A stretch of 64,000 nt of DNA from Epiperipatus broadwayi (GCA_028023455.1 JAQFVV010006215.1:2740580-2804579); one strand, 5' to 3'; positions 37,132 through 49,660 are shown, counted from the stretch's first letter. A program made the numbers and translations. The notes: generated by a model not told the origin, from the sequence alone.

Positions 37132-38192
37132 ATTGCCCTCTAGCATCAGCATTTTACAATACATTTTTAAAAGCAAAAGTGATATTCTTTTCCTCTTTCG
37201 TATATCTAGAGGATTGACTACAAGAAAAGTGATGGATTTTTAATCAATCAGAAATTTACTTCCAAATATTTTTAAACTGATTGATATATATATATATAAG
37301 GCAAGTATGAAATTTCTTTAAATTATCATTGGCAAGATTAAAAATGAAAGAAATTTTATGCCTACCTCATATATATATATTATATATATATATTATAATG
37401 AGCTTTTCTGAATATCCCTATCCTAGACTGGTTTCTAGCTGTTGGCTGTCATCAGTGTTTCAGATGTCTGAAAATTTCAGATTTTCTACTTAATAGTTAA
37501 CTATTAGACAAATGCTAGGCTTAAGCTTGTATTTTTAGATCTAATATCTGAATATCCTAGCATCTCCTGATGACTGCTTGTTGAGAGCTATTCATGCTCA
37601 TTATATAATATTTGCAGTAGAAACTTATTAAGTCACATGCTATATGACTTGATTTCCTTGCAATTATAGTTTTGCTCTTGAGGCTTTGGTGATGTTATAG
37701 ATGTATTAGTTCAGTCCCATGTCACTATTTAAATTAGATAGCTGGATTTGAAGTCATATAGATGTCTGAAATTTTCAGATTTTCTACTTAATAGTTAACT
37801 ATTAGATAAATGTTGGGCTTAAGCTGGTATTTTTAGATCTAATATCTGAATATCCTAGCATATCACTGATGACAGCCAATAGCTAGAAACCAGTCTAGAG
37901 ATAAGGATATTCGGAAAAGCTTGTTAAGAGCTATTCATGTTCATTATATAACATTTGTAGTACAAGCTTATTAAATTAAGTCGCATGATGTATGATTTGA
38001 TTTCCTTACAATATATATATATTAATCAGGTTTTAAAATAGTTGGAAATAAATTTTTGATTGATTAAAAATGTATCTCTTCTAGCAAAGGCATGGTAAAC
38101 TATCCTCCAGATATATGAAAGAGGAAGAAGGTAAAGCGGTATCTCTTTAGCTTTTAAAAATGTATCATCATGTGCTGATGCTAGAGGGCAAT
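37132..38192. mobile_element. Foldback element of about 1.06 kb with a nested family B inverted pair
   Basis: The outer arms begin ATTGCCCTCTAGCATCAGC at 37132 and end with the complement at 38192. Each is about 160 bp, including the ATTGATTAAAAAT and GTATATCTAGAGGATTGACT blocks. The interior (37398-37990) consists of two family B segments in inverted orientation, with the motifs GACTGGTTTCTAGCTGTTGG and CTGATGACAGCCAATAGCT. No coding sequence. It looks like one palindromic element that received another, or a composite. Confidence 0.7.
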
Positions 38193-38199
38193 TTAATCT

Positions 38200-39900
38200 T
38201 CTTTTATGTATCTGAATTCATTCTTTCTATTGTTTTATTAACCTTGTTATTGTTAATTCAAGATATTTTTAACATTCACATATGCCATTTGTATTATACC
38301 TTTTTTGAAAAAAAAAAAAAAAAATTCCATTGCTTCATACGAATTTATTTACCATTTATTTTTCCTGCTATTATTTATATGTAATCTTTTTATTAACAAT
38401 TTTGAAAAAAAACCTAATATTCTGTTTTAGTAACTCATTATGTTCTTTAAATTTAGCATCAATTTGATCACTACTAAAATGTGATTGGAATTTGTCTGTT
38501 CCAGGGTGTGTGCAAACAATCATCATGCTAATATTAATCTAAGTTAATATATAATATAGGGGATTTGAACTCAGACTTTCAAGCACCCACTATTCACACT
38601 ATCTCATATCACTGATACACATGACCACACACATGTAGAAAAATAAATACTCATCAATATATGTATTTTGTGTTGAACAAGCACTCATCAGTTGGTCCAA
38701 ATTATCATCTCCCACACATAATCCAAATCTGATTTTCTCTTGATATTCTTTATTATAATACTATTTTTTCTATGAAAGTATCAATATCCAAAAGCTTATC
38801 TTCTACTGTTTGATCTGCAATGGCATTATAATATCCATTATTATTATGCAAACTATTTTGTATTCATTTTTAATTACAACTTCAATATTTATTTATTTTT
38901 TAATTCATTATCATGTTCTATAGTCAGCATCATATGTCTTGTGACAGCTTTTACTCTTATCCTCAACTACCTATCAATTACGGAAGTACTACTTATAAAA
39001 TAATATTTTGATTTTGATTATAAGACATTGTTTAATATTTTCATAGGTTCTTGATTTCTGATCTCACAATTCATCCATTTTCTTTCATAGAGATCTACAA
39101 TATTGAACTTTTTTCTATTCTTATTTAATAAATGTTTTATTTTTTAATAATTTATTCATAGTTTTACTGTTGTTGCACCAAGTGAAATAATATTCTATAA
39201 ATAAGAATGTTTTATAACTAAACTGTGAATTGTATTGATGTATTCAATGCTAGAAAACAAAATACTTCATCAGAATAATATTTCATTAATTTTTCATGAT
39301 CTAGTAAATTGTACTTTCCCTGAAGAATCTAATAATTTTTTATTATTATTTAGTGAAGGACTTGAAAACTAAAGATTTCTGATAAAAAAACTCGATCTGT
39401 TAATTCTGATGCTCAAATGTTACCGCATGTATGCATAATGATAGTATATAATTTTTGAGAGCTAGTGCTTTCTAAATCAACATTTATCCCGTTGCTTTTG
39501 CTTTCATAATGTCACATGATCTTAATGTAAATAATCAATTATTATTAAAAATAAGATAATGTTCAACTTTATTTATTAAGCACATAAATTGTATGAATCT
39601 TTCAGTCACAATTTATTCATCAAAAAAGTAATGGCTATAGTTATTATGATTAATTATAAAAACATATACAGTATATAGTAAATAAAAATTTCCATGCATT
39701 ACAAATATTTTCTAATTAAGATGTAGAATTGTATCTTTAAAAATGAAAATCAAATATGTTCAAACTATGATATTTGATATGACTCTCTTTGGATATAAAA
39801 ACTGGACACTGAAGAAAAATATTAAATTTCTGAAGCTTTTGAAGTATAATCCTTGTATATATTTTTGAAAATAACATAGTTAACAAGCAGATACTTGATG
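38200..39900. other. AT-rich stretch without a supported gene
   Basis: A minus-strand B-box-like GAGTTCAAATCCCC lies near 38575. Otherwise nothing is recognised. Confidence 0.5.
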
Positions 39901-39905
39901 AGATT

Positions 39906-40240
39906 AATGTTATATATAGAGTTTGCAAAATAAGCTCTTAACAAGCTTTGAGAATATCCCCAACCCCAGACTGTTTTCTGCTACTGGCACCATCAGTGAA
40001 ATGCTAAGATATTCAAGCATTAGATTAAATATACCAGGACAAGCCCAGCACTTTATCTAATGTATAACTATTAAATAGAAAATCTGAAATTTTCAGATAT
40101 TCATATGTCTTCCAATCCAGCTATCTAACTTAAATGGCCATATGGGACTGAACTAAGTTTAGATACACCATATATTAATAGCTTTAGCAATATAAAATCA
40201 CCAAAGCCTTAATAGAAAAAAATAAAAGTACAAAAAAAAC
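39906..40240 (-). mobile_element. Repeat family B, copy with long body
   Basis: It shares TAAGCTCTTAACAAGCTTTG, GAATATCCCC, CAGACTG and TTTCTGCTACTGGC with the neighbouring foldback, and continues into a body with CCAGGACAAGCCCAGC, GAAATTTTCAGA and GGCCATATGGGACTGAACT also present at 37.4-37.9 kb. Non-coding. Confidence 0.65.
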
Positions 40241-40242
40241 CA

Positions 40243-40625
40243 GTCAGATGTCATGTGACCTAATTTAATAAGCTTGTATTTACAAATGTTATATATAGAG
40301 CTCGCAAAATAAGCTCTTAACAAGCTTTGAGAATATCCCCAGACTGGTTTCTGCTACTGGCGTGGTGGATTGGAGGACATATGGATGTCTAAAAATTTCA
40401 GATGTTCTACTTAATAGTTATACATTAGATAAAATGCTGGGCTTGTCCTGGTATTTTTAATCTAATGCTTGAATATCCTAGCATCTCACTGTCGACACCA
40501 GTAGCAGAAACCAGTCTGGAATTGGGGATATTCTCAGAGCTTGTTAAGAGCTTATTTTGCAAGCTCTATAACTAGCATTTGTAAATACAAACTTATTAAA
40601 TTAGATCATGTGACATCTGACTTGA
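40243..40625. mobile_element. Repeat family B foldback
   Basis: Arms of about 125 bp are imperfect complements, from CAGATGTCATGTGACCTAAT through TACTGGC on the left to GCCACAG-type sequence through ATTAGATCATGTGACATCTG on the right. The sense strand of the right half carries CTGTCGACACC and CAGAAACCAGTCTGG, a mutated form of the family core. Confidence 0.75.
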
Positions 40626-40820
40626 TTTATTTTTTTTGATGAGATTAAATATAAAATCTTTTTTAAAATAAAAATAACAAGATTAATATTAGCTTATGAT
40701 GAACAAGTTGAAGAACTATCATAGTACTGAATGATCTTTTAACCTGGATGAAGATCATTTTAGAAGAATGCTAATATGGTTATATCACAGTTAACATTGA
40801 TTTGGCAACAACTAGTAATA

Positions 40821-40992
40821 ACATATGTACACTAAGAAAAGCTTGTTTAATACTTTTAAGTATATCAACATAATATGCTGAGCATGCTTTTGACAAACTG
40901 CAGCTATTAGTATGACTAGCAATTAGTCAAAAGATTGCTCAGCATATTATGTTGATAAAAAGTATTTAACAAGCTTTTCTTAGTATATATGT
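40821..40992. mobile_element. MITE-like foldback element, about 165 bp
   Basis: CTAAGAAAAGCTTGTTTAAT and ATCAACATAATATGCTGAGC on the left are mirrored on the right, with a small indel (AAGTA), around a 40-nt centre. Outer ACATATGTAC/ATATATGT sequences extend the similarity. Non-coding. Confidence 0.75.
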
Positions 40993-41598
40993 TGTATGTA
41001 TTTACATTTTGAATAACAATTTATTACTATTTTCAGCTTAGATTATATTATATTTCCATTGGTTGGATTTAGCCATTAGTCTTTAATTGTATTTTGAACT
41101 ATTATACAATCAATTAAATAGACCATCTGTAGATATGTTTTAATTTGTTGCCTCTTTATATAAAATATGTTATTATTGTTTTATCACTGTATTATTATTC
41201 TAAAATTAGTGATAACTTGTCCTGTCTTTCTCTTACCATGTTACCTATGATGTCTTTCGATCATGAACACTAATGATTAACTTATTGAGTCATGCTCTGG
41301 GATATTGGTTTGTAGTTCTTTTTTGTTGATATAAAATAACTTCTTTTTGTATTTTTCTTTCAAGATGCTACTTAGCTATTTATAATTTTTATAGAAAACT
41401 ATGTCTTTCTATCTTTGCCATAAATAGGTTATTGCTTATTTTCTTTCATTATATTGTACTTGATTGGAATAGATCTCCAACTTTTGGTTTGGCTGTTTAT
41501 TATTATCATATTAGAAAATATTAGCCATACATTATAACAAATCATTAATTTTATTATAAATTGTTTGTTCTTCATTAATATAAATGTTATTATGTAAA

Positions 41599-41882
41599 CA
41601 GGCAAAAACTCTCCATATAGTAGTGCCACCTTGTGCTAACCAGAGTAATCAATGGATGCCAAAAGGCTTGTGCATAAAATCCCCATCTAGTGCCTACTCA
41701 TCTAATATCCCCAGACTAGTTTCTGGTTTGTGGCCTTCGTCAGTGAGGAGCTTTGGATCTGAGAGCACTACACCTAGATCTTAGGATCTATTGCAACCCT
41801 CCAGCAGCCACCTTTTATCTCTACTTCACTACAAAACTATGAGAATGAAATTGAAGACAGCATGAGATGGTGATCATGTGAT
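41599..41882 (-). mobile_element. Foldback repeat family A, copy 3 (longest body)
   Basis: It begins with the CAGGCAAAAACTCTCCATAT arm and ends GATGGTGATCATGTGATGA. The body includes CTAGATCTTAGGATCT, CCTCCAGCAGCCACC and a minus-strand CTGACGA core with GAAAC. A frame open across it (41584-41784) is a chance reading of the repeat. No matching second arm remains. Confidence 0.75.
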
Positions 41883-42355
41883 GAAATGTTATTATGCTTT
41901 TTATTTATACTTGCATGCAAATGATAACATAAAACTATAGCCAGAAAATAAATGAAAGAGATTTTATATGGCAAACAGTCTCATTCAAAAGCCAAAGGTA
42001 TATGAAATAGAAAAAAATTAAATTATTTGATAACTGTCATGTCTACATCAACATTTGATTTCTATTTATTAGAATGTTATGTATTGCTGTCTGTGTGAGT
42101 CAGTACAGGAGTTAAATAGTAAAGTTTTTCATATAAATTAGTCAATTGAATGAAATTGTAGAGTGCTCAATTTGATTTACAAATATCACATGACCCTTTG
42201 AGCAACTGACAACATTATCATTAGTATAGCAGTAGGAGTAGCAGCAGCATAATAGTACCAATAGTAGCAAGATGATTAAAAGACACATAAATTCCAAGTT
42301 ACAAAGTGATAACATGATACTCCATTCAAATGACCAAAACGAGGTTTATTCTCAA

Positions 42356-42368
42356 CCCCCCCCCCCCC
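42356..42368. repeat. Homopolymer C13
   Basis: Thirteen C in an AT-rich context. Similar G or C runs lie at 1976-1989, 10833-10844 and 62998-63006. Confidence 0.85.
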
Positions 42369-42609
42369 AATATGTAAGATTTGATTCAAAAGCTAAATTA
42401 CCCCATGTCCATTGCTCTACAACTGCACTTCATTGCAGAGAATTAGCTCTTTTTAGAAAAATTTCTTATAATATTTTGGTCTTCATTTCTAAGAAGTGAG
42501 AACCTTTTAATTTTGGATAGAAAAATTTGTTTAGAATAATAAAAACAAATTTAAAAAGTTTATTTTAAAACCGCATTTGATTATAGTTCAACTTTTATTT
42601 TATTTTTTA

Positions 42610-44216
42610 TTTTTATTTTTATCATTCATTCTCTATCCACATCTTTCCCTGTCCTTTCTACTTGTATTACTATTTTCCATCACATTACTAACCATTTCTA
42701 TTATAAAGAAATTATAATCACTATTACATATTCTCTCTTCATTATCAAACACCTTAATTTTCTGTACTTTATTCATACCCTCTTTCTCTACTAATACATA
42801 ATCTATTATGTGAAATATATTATTTTGATACCATGCACATTGTTCCTCATAAATATTTGACAAATTTCCAATGCTCAAATTCACTCTGTGATAAAAATTC
42901 TTCAAAGGCTGTCCATTCTTATTATCTGCATCATCAATTTCTTCAATATGCTCATTCATATTCCCTGTAACCGTTATTCACTTCCACTTTTTTTGAAACT
43001 CTATGTATCCCTAACTAAGCATTCATGTTCATATATGCTACTTTTCCACTCTATTGTAGTTTGACTATCTCCAGTATCTGTATACACTATAGCCACCATC
43101 CAGTACATCATTATTACAGATGTCATTTGTGCTAAATGGCTGTATATAATCAGAGCCTTCCTTCATATTATCCTGAATACTTTGCACTTCTAAATCAATA
43201 TTAACTACATCCTTATTTGTATGGTTTGTTATAATGCTTGCCCAAGTATTGTTTTTATTAGTATTGCATAAGTGGTCTAATCTGCCAACTTATCACATTT
43301 GGAATAATTCTCAATTTCACAATTTACAGCTATATGCCCAATTCTGTTGCATCTAAAGCAGTGGGTTTCTTCCTTTTAATATAATTGATATTGGCATTTG
43401 ATCTTTAATTAATCTATGGGGTAATTATTATTTCAAAAATCTTTTTTTTCATTTTAGTAATATTTTCCAGGAATTTCTTGGTATTTGGGAATGGAATATT
43501 AGACATCACTTCCCTTTCCATTTTCATCACTTCAGCATAATTGTTTATCTCTTTTTTAAAAAATTCTTCATTGAAACTTGGTGGGTTATGCAAGACACAC
43601 CCAAAAACCAAGGGATTTGGCATTTTGAGCACATAATAGACTTTATGCCCTGTACTTCTTTTATTCAGCTTTTTGGCAGTTCTGATTTTTATTAAAATAC
43701 TAAATTGATATAAAATCTCTTGCTGAGAAAAATATGGTGTTTTAGCATGTCAATCAGATTATGATTGTTAAGCAGTTTGAGATATTCATTTAAATCAGGT
43801 TTATCTAAAATATGCTCTTCATTTCTATCATTTACTTGTATTATTAAGCTAAATGTCAAAAGTTTGGGGACATATAATGATTGAAAAAATGTTTCCAATA
43901 ATTGTTTAATTTTATAAACATTTTCAAAGTAAACTTACGCGTACTTTGTACTTCCAGTCAGAAAATTCAGTTAAATTGGAATTTTTTCTGATTTTTGCTT
44001 TTCGTTTTCTTTATTCCCAGTATCATCTACATTCTTTTCATTATGCTTAATATTACAATTTTGGTTTTCAACAGCAAATTGCAGTCATTTTCATTCAGTT
44101 TACTATCAGTTTTTCTTTTTGCCCCAAAGTTCCCAATTTACATTTTTCAAATTATCAACATTATTACCTATATTTGACTGAGCTTTGCCTTCAAAAAAAC
44201 TATTAGGTATTGACAT
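42610..44216 (-). pseudogene. Decayed LINE: gag-like ORF1 with zinc knuckle, then start of endonuclease
   Basis: On the minus strand an ATG at 44216 opens MSIPNSFFEGKAQSNIGNN. Further fragments read HILDKPDLNEYLKLLNNHNL (about 43800) and IPFPNTKKFLENITKMKKK (about 43480). At 43360-43319 the frame reads CFRCNRIGHIAVNC, an intact CCHC zinc knuckle (C-x2-C-x4-H-x4-C). After frame breaks the APE-type endonuclease appears at 42959-42640, with ADNKNGQPLKNFYHRVNL, IIDYVLVEKEG and KIKVFDNEERICNSDYNF. The same block exists in the plus-strand LINE at 6.8-7.1 kb, so the two are one family. This copy stops at 42610 in an A/AAAAT-rich tract, before any reverse transcriptase. Confidence 0.8.
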
Positions 44217-44219
44217 GAA

Positions 44220-44815
44220 AAAGCTATCAATAGTTTTTTTAATTGATTACTTTAATAATTTTTTTTTGTATGAAATTACTTGCTGAAAAATGTATCCAGC
44301 CTATGGAAAAAACATCATTTTTGTAATAGTTTTTTTTATTGGTTAACAATTTTTTACTTTGCATAATTACTTGCTTTGAATAAAACACTCACGATCAAAT
44401 TAAGCTTCTTAAATATAAGGAATGAATCACTTCTTTGCATAAAATGCTTCATAAAAAATTACGGTTTATTAGTGGTGGACAGACAAAGGTAATAGTTTTT
44501 TTTTTAGCTTGTTGTGAATTTGACATGTGACAGTTATGGACAAACATATTTTCAGGCAACAGACAAAATATGGATTTTATATATAGGGATTGTACAGCTG
44601 CCATATTATAGTCTGGCTCTGAACATATTAATAATAGACTGAAATTCTGTCATTATTATATGTAATATAAACAAAGCTAATAGCATTGTAGTAAATTAAC
44701 AATGGGGTCTTTTAAATATTTTTAGCACTCAATTTGTTAGAATGTTGATAGGAATCTAATGTTAATGTACCAAAAACATATTTGATTACTAAAATAAATA
44801 TTAAAGTATAAATTA
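44220..44815. other. AT-rich stretch, nothing recognised
   Basis: T-runs and one weak repeated motif (TAATAGTTTTTTTT) near 44230, 44325 and 44490. No gene. Confidence 0.45.
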
Positions 44816-44821
44816 TGTTCC

Positions 44822-45021
44822 AAGGCTCCTTACTGATGAAGGCCACAAGCCAGAAACTAGTCTGTGGATATTGGATGAGTAGGCACTAGATGGAGATTTT
44901 ATGCACAGGCTTTCTGGCATCCATTGATTACTCTAGCTTGCTGTGTGTGGCAATATGTATAGTGAGATTTGCCTGTTTTAACAACAGTTATACACAAGCA
45001 TAAAAGATGGTGGTCATGTGA
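44822..45021 (+). mobile_element. Foldback repeat family A, copy 4
   Basis: In the sense orientation it starts at CCAAGGCTCCTTACTGATGA and runs through GCCAGAAACTAGTCTG, GGCACTAGATGG and the arm to GATGGTGGTCATGTGATG. The other arm and outer body are absent. It lies head-to-head with copy 5. Confidence 0.7.
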
Positions 45022-45082
45022 TGTCTTCTCCACTAAACATCATATAATCACCATTCCCTGTGCTTACACAAGCTGTTATTAC

Positions 45083-45350
45083 AGCGGCAAAATTCTCCAT
45101 ATAGTAGTGCTATGCAGTGCAAGCCAGAGTAATCAATGAATGCAAGAAGGTTGTGCATAAAATCCCTATCTAGGGTCTAAATTATACAATATTCCTAGAC
45201 TAGTTTTTAACTTATGGTTTTCATCAGTAAGGAGTTCTGGGATCTGTGAGCACTGTACCTAAATCTTAGGATCTAAAGCAACTCTCTAGCAGCCACATTT
45301 TTCTTTTCAGTTAATTATAAAATAATGGAGTCTAAAATGAAGACACAATA
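45083..45350 (-). mobile_element. Foldback repeat family A, copy 5 (diverged)
   Basis: GGCAAAATTCTCCATATAGT, AATCAATGAATGCAAGAAGG, CCTAGACTAGTTTTTAACTT and CTTAGGATCTAAAGC follow the family order with more substitutions than the other copies. The GAAA and CTGATGA core elements are eroded or partly retained. Confidence 0.65.
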
Positions 45351-45494
45351 ATGTTTTCAATCTAAGCTCGTTCACTTGTCTAGTCATATAGATTTGAATC
45401 CAGTTCAGCATTTATACATTTTGGTGTCTTTGGTTCTTTAATAGCCATAGTCACCATCATTCTATTTGGCAGGATTGGAACTAAACAACTAACA

Positions 45495-45748
45495 TCACAT
45501 GATCACCAGTAGTACCACATAGTGCAAGTCAAAGTAATCAATGGATTCAAGAATATTTGTGCATAAAATCCCTATCTAGTGCCTACTCCTCCAAAATCCC
45601 AGATTAGTTTCTAGCTTGTGATTTTCATATCCAATGCTCCTCACTGATGAAAGCCATGGGATTTGATGCACAAATCTTCTTGCATCCATTGATTACTCTG
45701 ACTTACACTGGGTGGTACTACTGTTTGGAGAGTTTTGCCTTTGTATTA
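45495..45748. mobile_element. Foldback repeat family A, copy 6 (compact palindrome)
   Basis: It starts TCACATGATCACCAGTAGTA and ends in GGAGAGTTTTGCCT. GTAATCAATGGAT with TTTGTGCATAAAATCCC on the left is answered by GATGCACAAATC and ATCCATTGATTAC on the right. The central part contains CTGATGAAAGCC. Confidence 0.65.
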
Positions 45749-45759
45749 ATAATATGCTG

Positions 45760-46780
45760 AATTCTACTGTTAAAAATATGATTACGCTTCTGTAATTTGA
45801 TATTGGTACCTTTTTAATACAGGTAAAATACTATCAGATCAGTTTCTTATGACTGGAAGCTGCCACTATCAGAATTATGTGATGACTTCCGGCCTTTCAT
45901 AACCATTAGACTTTGTTATGTGAATCTGAATAATAATTTACATAAATAATATCTTTTATTTAGTCTTCAATACAAGCACCTTAAAAATTAATAAAGTAGT
46001 TTTAATGTATTAATACATTCACATATTTGAAAATAAAATTGAAATAAAAATGCACTTTAGTAATTTAATAAAATCTAATTGCTGTGAGGTTATCTTATTT
46101 TTTCCTAAATTAGATAATCATATCAACAAACAACTATTTTCAAAGTATCTCCCTGAACCAGATATTTTACCATACAGATATCTTTTTTAATTTGAAATGA
46201 TAAATATATATATATATATATATATTGTATTTAATTCTTATAAAATAAAAAGAAGAAATAAAGAATCATTATTATTAAAATTTTATGATTCTGAAGCAAT
46301 TAACATATTTAAAGGTTATTTTAATATTAAGGGTAATATGGGAAGTGGAATTGTGGGTGATGTTTAGTTTAAGTATGTTATTTTGTAGTTCTTTACACTT
46401 GAGAAATTTGCTTGTAGCAGTGAAATCATTGGTAGTGTTTTAGAGTTTGTTTGTTTTTTTGGCTAGTCTGTTTGAGTTATGAATTTGGGGTATTTTTGAT
46501 TATGTAATAATGTGTATGAATGCATATATGTAGTTACTCGTATACATAATTATTTTACTAATTGAATAATGTTCCTTTAATTACATTTTATAAACTCTTA
46601 CTTATTAATAACAAATTAAAATGTGTACAAAATAATCTTACAATTTAAGAACATTTGTATAATTTTATTACTAATAAACTGTGTTCAAATTCTTTTATGT
46701 CTAAGATTTTAGTTAGTCGTGTCAAACAATAACTGATGTTTACTTAAAATCAAACAAAAATTGTGCACCTACACTCTTTT
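45760..46780. other. AT-rich stretch with TA array, nothing recognised
   Basis: A TA microsatellite lies at 46205-46226. No gene is recognised. Confidence 0.5.
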
Positions 46781-46794
46781 TTCTTCTTCTAGAT

Positions 46795-48423
46795 CAGTGT
46801 TTCCCAACCTTTTATGGCTCGCGTACCACTTGGTAGTACATCACGCTAAATTGTACCACTTCGTAAAAATGATTGTATTTCATGAAATTTGTTATTGCGA
46901 GTATGTTATTTTATTTGCATTATAAATATTATAGGGTGACCATGTATGTATTCACATCTCATAATGAGACAAATTACATTGAAACATGCCTAAACATCAT
47001 GCCAGATTATAAACTCACTGAAATTATAAACTCACTGTAACATATTTATATGTATGTGTTTGTTCAAAGTTTCATATTTTTTCCAAAATAATTTATTAAA
47101 GATTACATTATTACATTAAAGGTTATTTGGTACATATTTTGTTCAAAGTATTTTCTCATTCCTTCATTTGGTTTTCCCGAATTTGAGTCTGTTTTCTCTT
47201 TTTCGGAGCATCTTGCTATTGGTTGGGTCATGGAGAGGATAAATCCAGCATGTCCCAAGTCATGGTAAAAATAACCCCAGGGGTTATCAAGCTATCTCTT
47301 GTTCTTGTTTTCTTTATATTATTCAGCATGAAGTTAATAGGATTAAAATTTTGATGATTAAATACTAGCTTACATCTAGTAATCCACAATAGATGATCAA
47401 GAATTAATGAGAGTCTAATTTCTGGGTATGATCCTTTTCTGATACATTCTTTCAAATTAAATAATTTAGATTGATTTGCCGATTCATTATTTATCTACTA
47501 TTTTGTCATATTTCGTTTACAAACTAATAAATGGTTTTAATAAAAACACAAAATTATAAAAAACCAATTAGTATATTTTCTTATCATAATCAAATATGTT
47601 TATAAAATAAATTCATTGAGATCTTTGTGCTTGTTTCGAACAACATAATTTTTTGAAATTTGGTTCAAAAAATGCGAGGTATACCCTTAAGTCTACAGCT
47701 GCATTCAATCTGTTTCATCGGACGAGCTTCCGATCTAAAAATATATGAAGAAAAAGCTCTTCCTATTAATTCCGTCTAGTAAACGGTAATAATAATTTAA
47801 GAGCTTTCTCAGAAAGTTGTTCATATTCTTTAATGTTTAACCAAAAATTAATTAGATTGGGTCATTTAAATTCTATTTGTAAAGTTCTGTCACATGATAA
47901 TTCTATTAATTTTTTTTATCCTTTATTGATAATGATGTAGCTTTTTCTAAATTTTCTGCATAGAAGGGATTTGAAATCCAATTATTATTTGTGTTTTCGG
48001 GTTTTGGAAAATATTCCATGAAAGATCATTTTAATCCTGTTTAATGTGCTATTATATTTTCTCGTATATCTTGAGACAGACTAACCTTATTTTCAAAGAA
48101 AAAATATGTAGAGTTTCGAATACTTCCAGTTGATTGTTTTCAATACTTATATATATATTACTGTTTCCGAAAATCGAATTTCTTAATCATACTTTCAATT
48201 TTATCATTAACATTAAAGATCGTTATCGACTGTACATATAACAACTTTACTGTATAATATTATTAATTAAAATAATTTTTATGAATTATAGGAAAAAACG
48301 TTTCTATATTTTTATGATTTAATTTTTTTTTTTATGTCCGCCATTATTGATTATTTTTCGTGCACCACCAACCAGCAACTTGGTACCACCAGTGGTACGC
48401 GTACCACAGGTTGGGAAACACTG
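46795..48423. mobile_element. hAT-type DNA transposon, non-autonomous or decayed
   Basis: The ends are CAGTGTTTCCCAACC and its exact complement GGTTGGGAAACACTG (15-bp terminal inverted repeats). They are flanked by the perfect 8-bp target duplication TTCTAGAT at 46787-46794 and 48424-48431. Eight-bp duplications and CAG-starting termini are the hAT signature. Both subterminal regions are rich in GTACCAC and GTGGTAC motifs, as expected for transposase binding. The 1.63-kb interior contains no frame I can match to a hAT transposase or BED finger; the longest frame (47228-47455, minus) is unrecognised. It therefore needed a transposase in trans. Confidence 0.9.
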
Positions 48424-48439
48424 TTCTAGATAATGCTTT

Positions 48440-49520
48440 AATTATTTTAAATTTCTCCTGAATCATTATATCTATATTAAACTCTATATTTTAAATAAAT
48501 TTCAATAAAATGAAATCAAGATTTGTTAAACATATATAATTAATTACTGTTACGCTAACATGCCACGTATATATATACACACAGACGATACATGCACTCT
48601 TCTATCATGAAATGTGTATCTTGAAGGTCATCTTTTTCACATGTTTTTGGTTATATGTTCATGATTACACCCTTCACAAGCTGTTAAAAACGGATAGAAA
48701 CTAGTTCCTACCTTGCGTTAATGATATAGTGAAAATTACACTTCAGAAATATTCATTAATAGGTAAAAAATGTTTTAAATTATATCATCTGCATTGTACT
48801 CTACACGTATTTCAATGAAAATAATGATTAATTAAACTGATCCTTTTTTATATTTTTAGTAGAATTCTGTTCTATCGTTTTCCATATCTATTTTTTTTTT
48901 TTTTTTATTGATGATTTGAAAAGTCACTGTATATATATAAGATCTTATGGTTATTGGCTTTTTTTGTTGTTGTTCATTAAAATTTCCTTCACTTTTAATT
49001 AGTTATGGTCATAAATATATTCAATCCTATTCTATTTGATATCAAATATAGCCTTGCATATAACTTGTGGTCTTTATTATATATTAGCAATTTAGTATAA
49101 CTTAATTGAGAAGTCATAGCCAAAAACTGATTTTTAATCTGGAATTTACTTAACACCTTTTGTTGTTGCTGTTATGTTTTGTTTTAGATTCTAGCGTTTT
49201 TTTAGAAAATCTTTTATGGAGTAATTTTATCTTGTTCCGCACTAGTAATTTCAAAGATAACAAGTAAAGTAGTTATAATAAAAAAATTTGAACAAATCAA
49301 TTAAATGTAATTGGATTGGTGACACTCATATAGATTCTCGCTGGGATCTTTTAAAATTCTAGAAATAAAATATTACCTGAGGTTGTTTTTGATTATTTCA
49401 CTACAAAGCTGTAAATTTGGCCACAAAAATATTTAAGAAAGATAACATAATACAAAAGAGTTCTTTCTAAAAATCTTTTATGGTGAGAAAAAAAATCCTG
49501 CTTTTCTCTCTATATCCATA
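48440..49520. other. AT-rich stretch, nothing recognised
   Basis: A T16-type tract lies near 48893. No gene is recognised. Confidence 0.5.
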
Positions 49521-49537
49521 TTTAACTCTTAAATGAG

Positions 49538-49648
49538 TGGTCTTGCATTGGTGGTCGAGAGGTCAGCGCGACTGCCTTGCACTTGCAGGCAGTTGCCCGG
49601 ATTGCGGGTTCGCGTCCCGGCCGATGCTATGACATTTAAAAAAAAAAA
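49538..49648 (+). mobile_element. tRNA-derived SINE, first of three in tandem (subtype 1)
   Basis: The same subtype as the 2901-3010 minus-strand copy. It has a GCATTGG...CCGATGC acceptor-like stem, a D stem GTCG/CGAC and B box GGTTCGCGTCC, ending ATGACATTT with an A10 tail. The flanking sequence AACTCTTAAATGAG occurs before it (49524-49537) and after it (49647-49660). Confidence 0.85.
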
Positions 49649-49660
49649 CTCTTAAATGAG

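Noticed and set aside
41584-41784. 66-codon frame
   Set aside because: It lies wholly within foldback family A; a chance reading of a repeat.
47228-47455. 75-codon frame as a hAT transposase fragment
   Set aside because: No BED finger or hAT dimerisation motif; too short to support.
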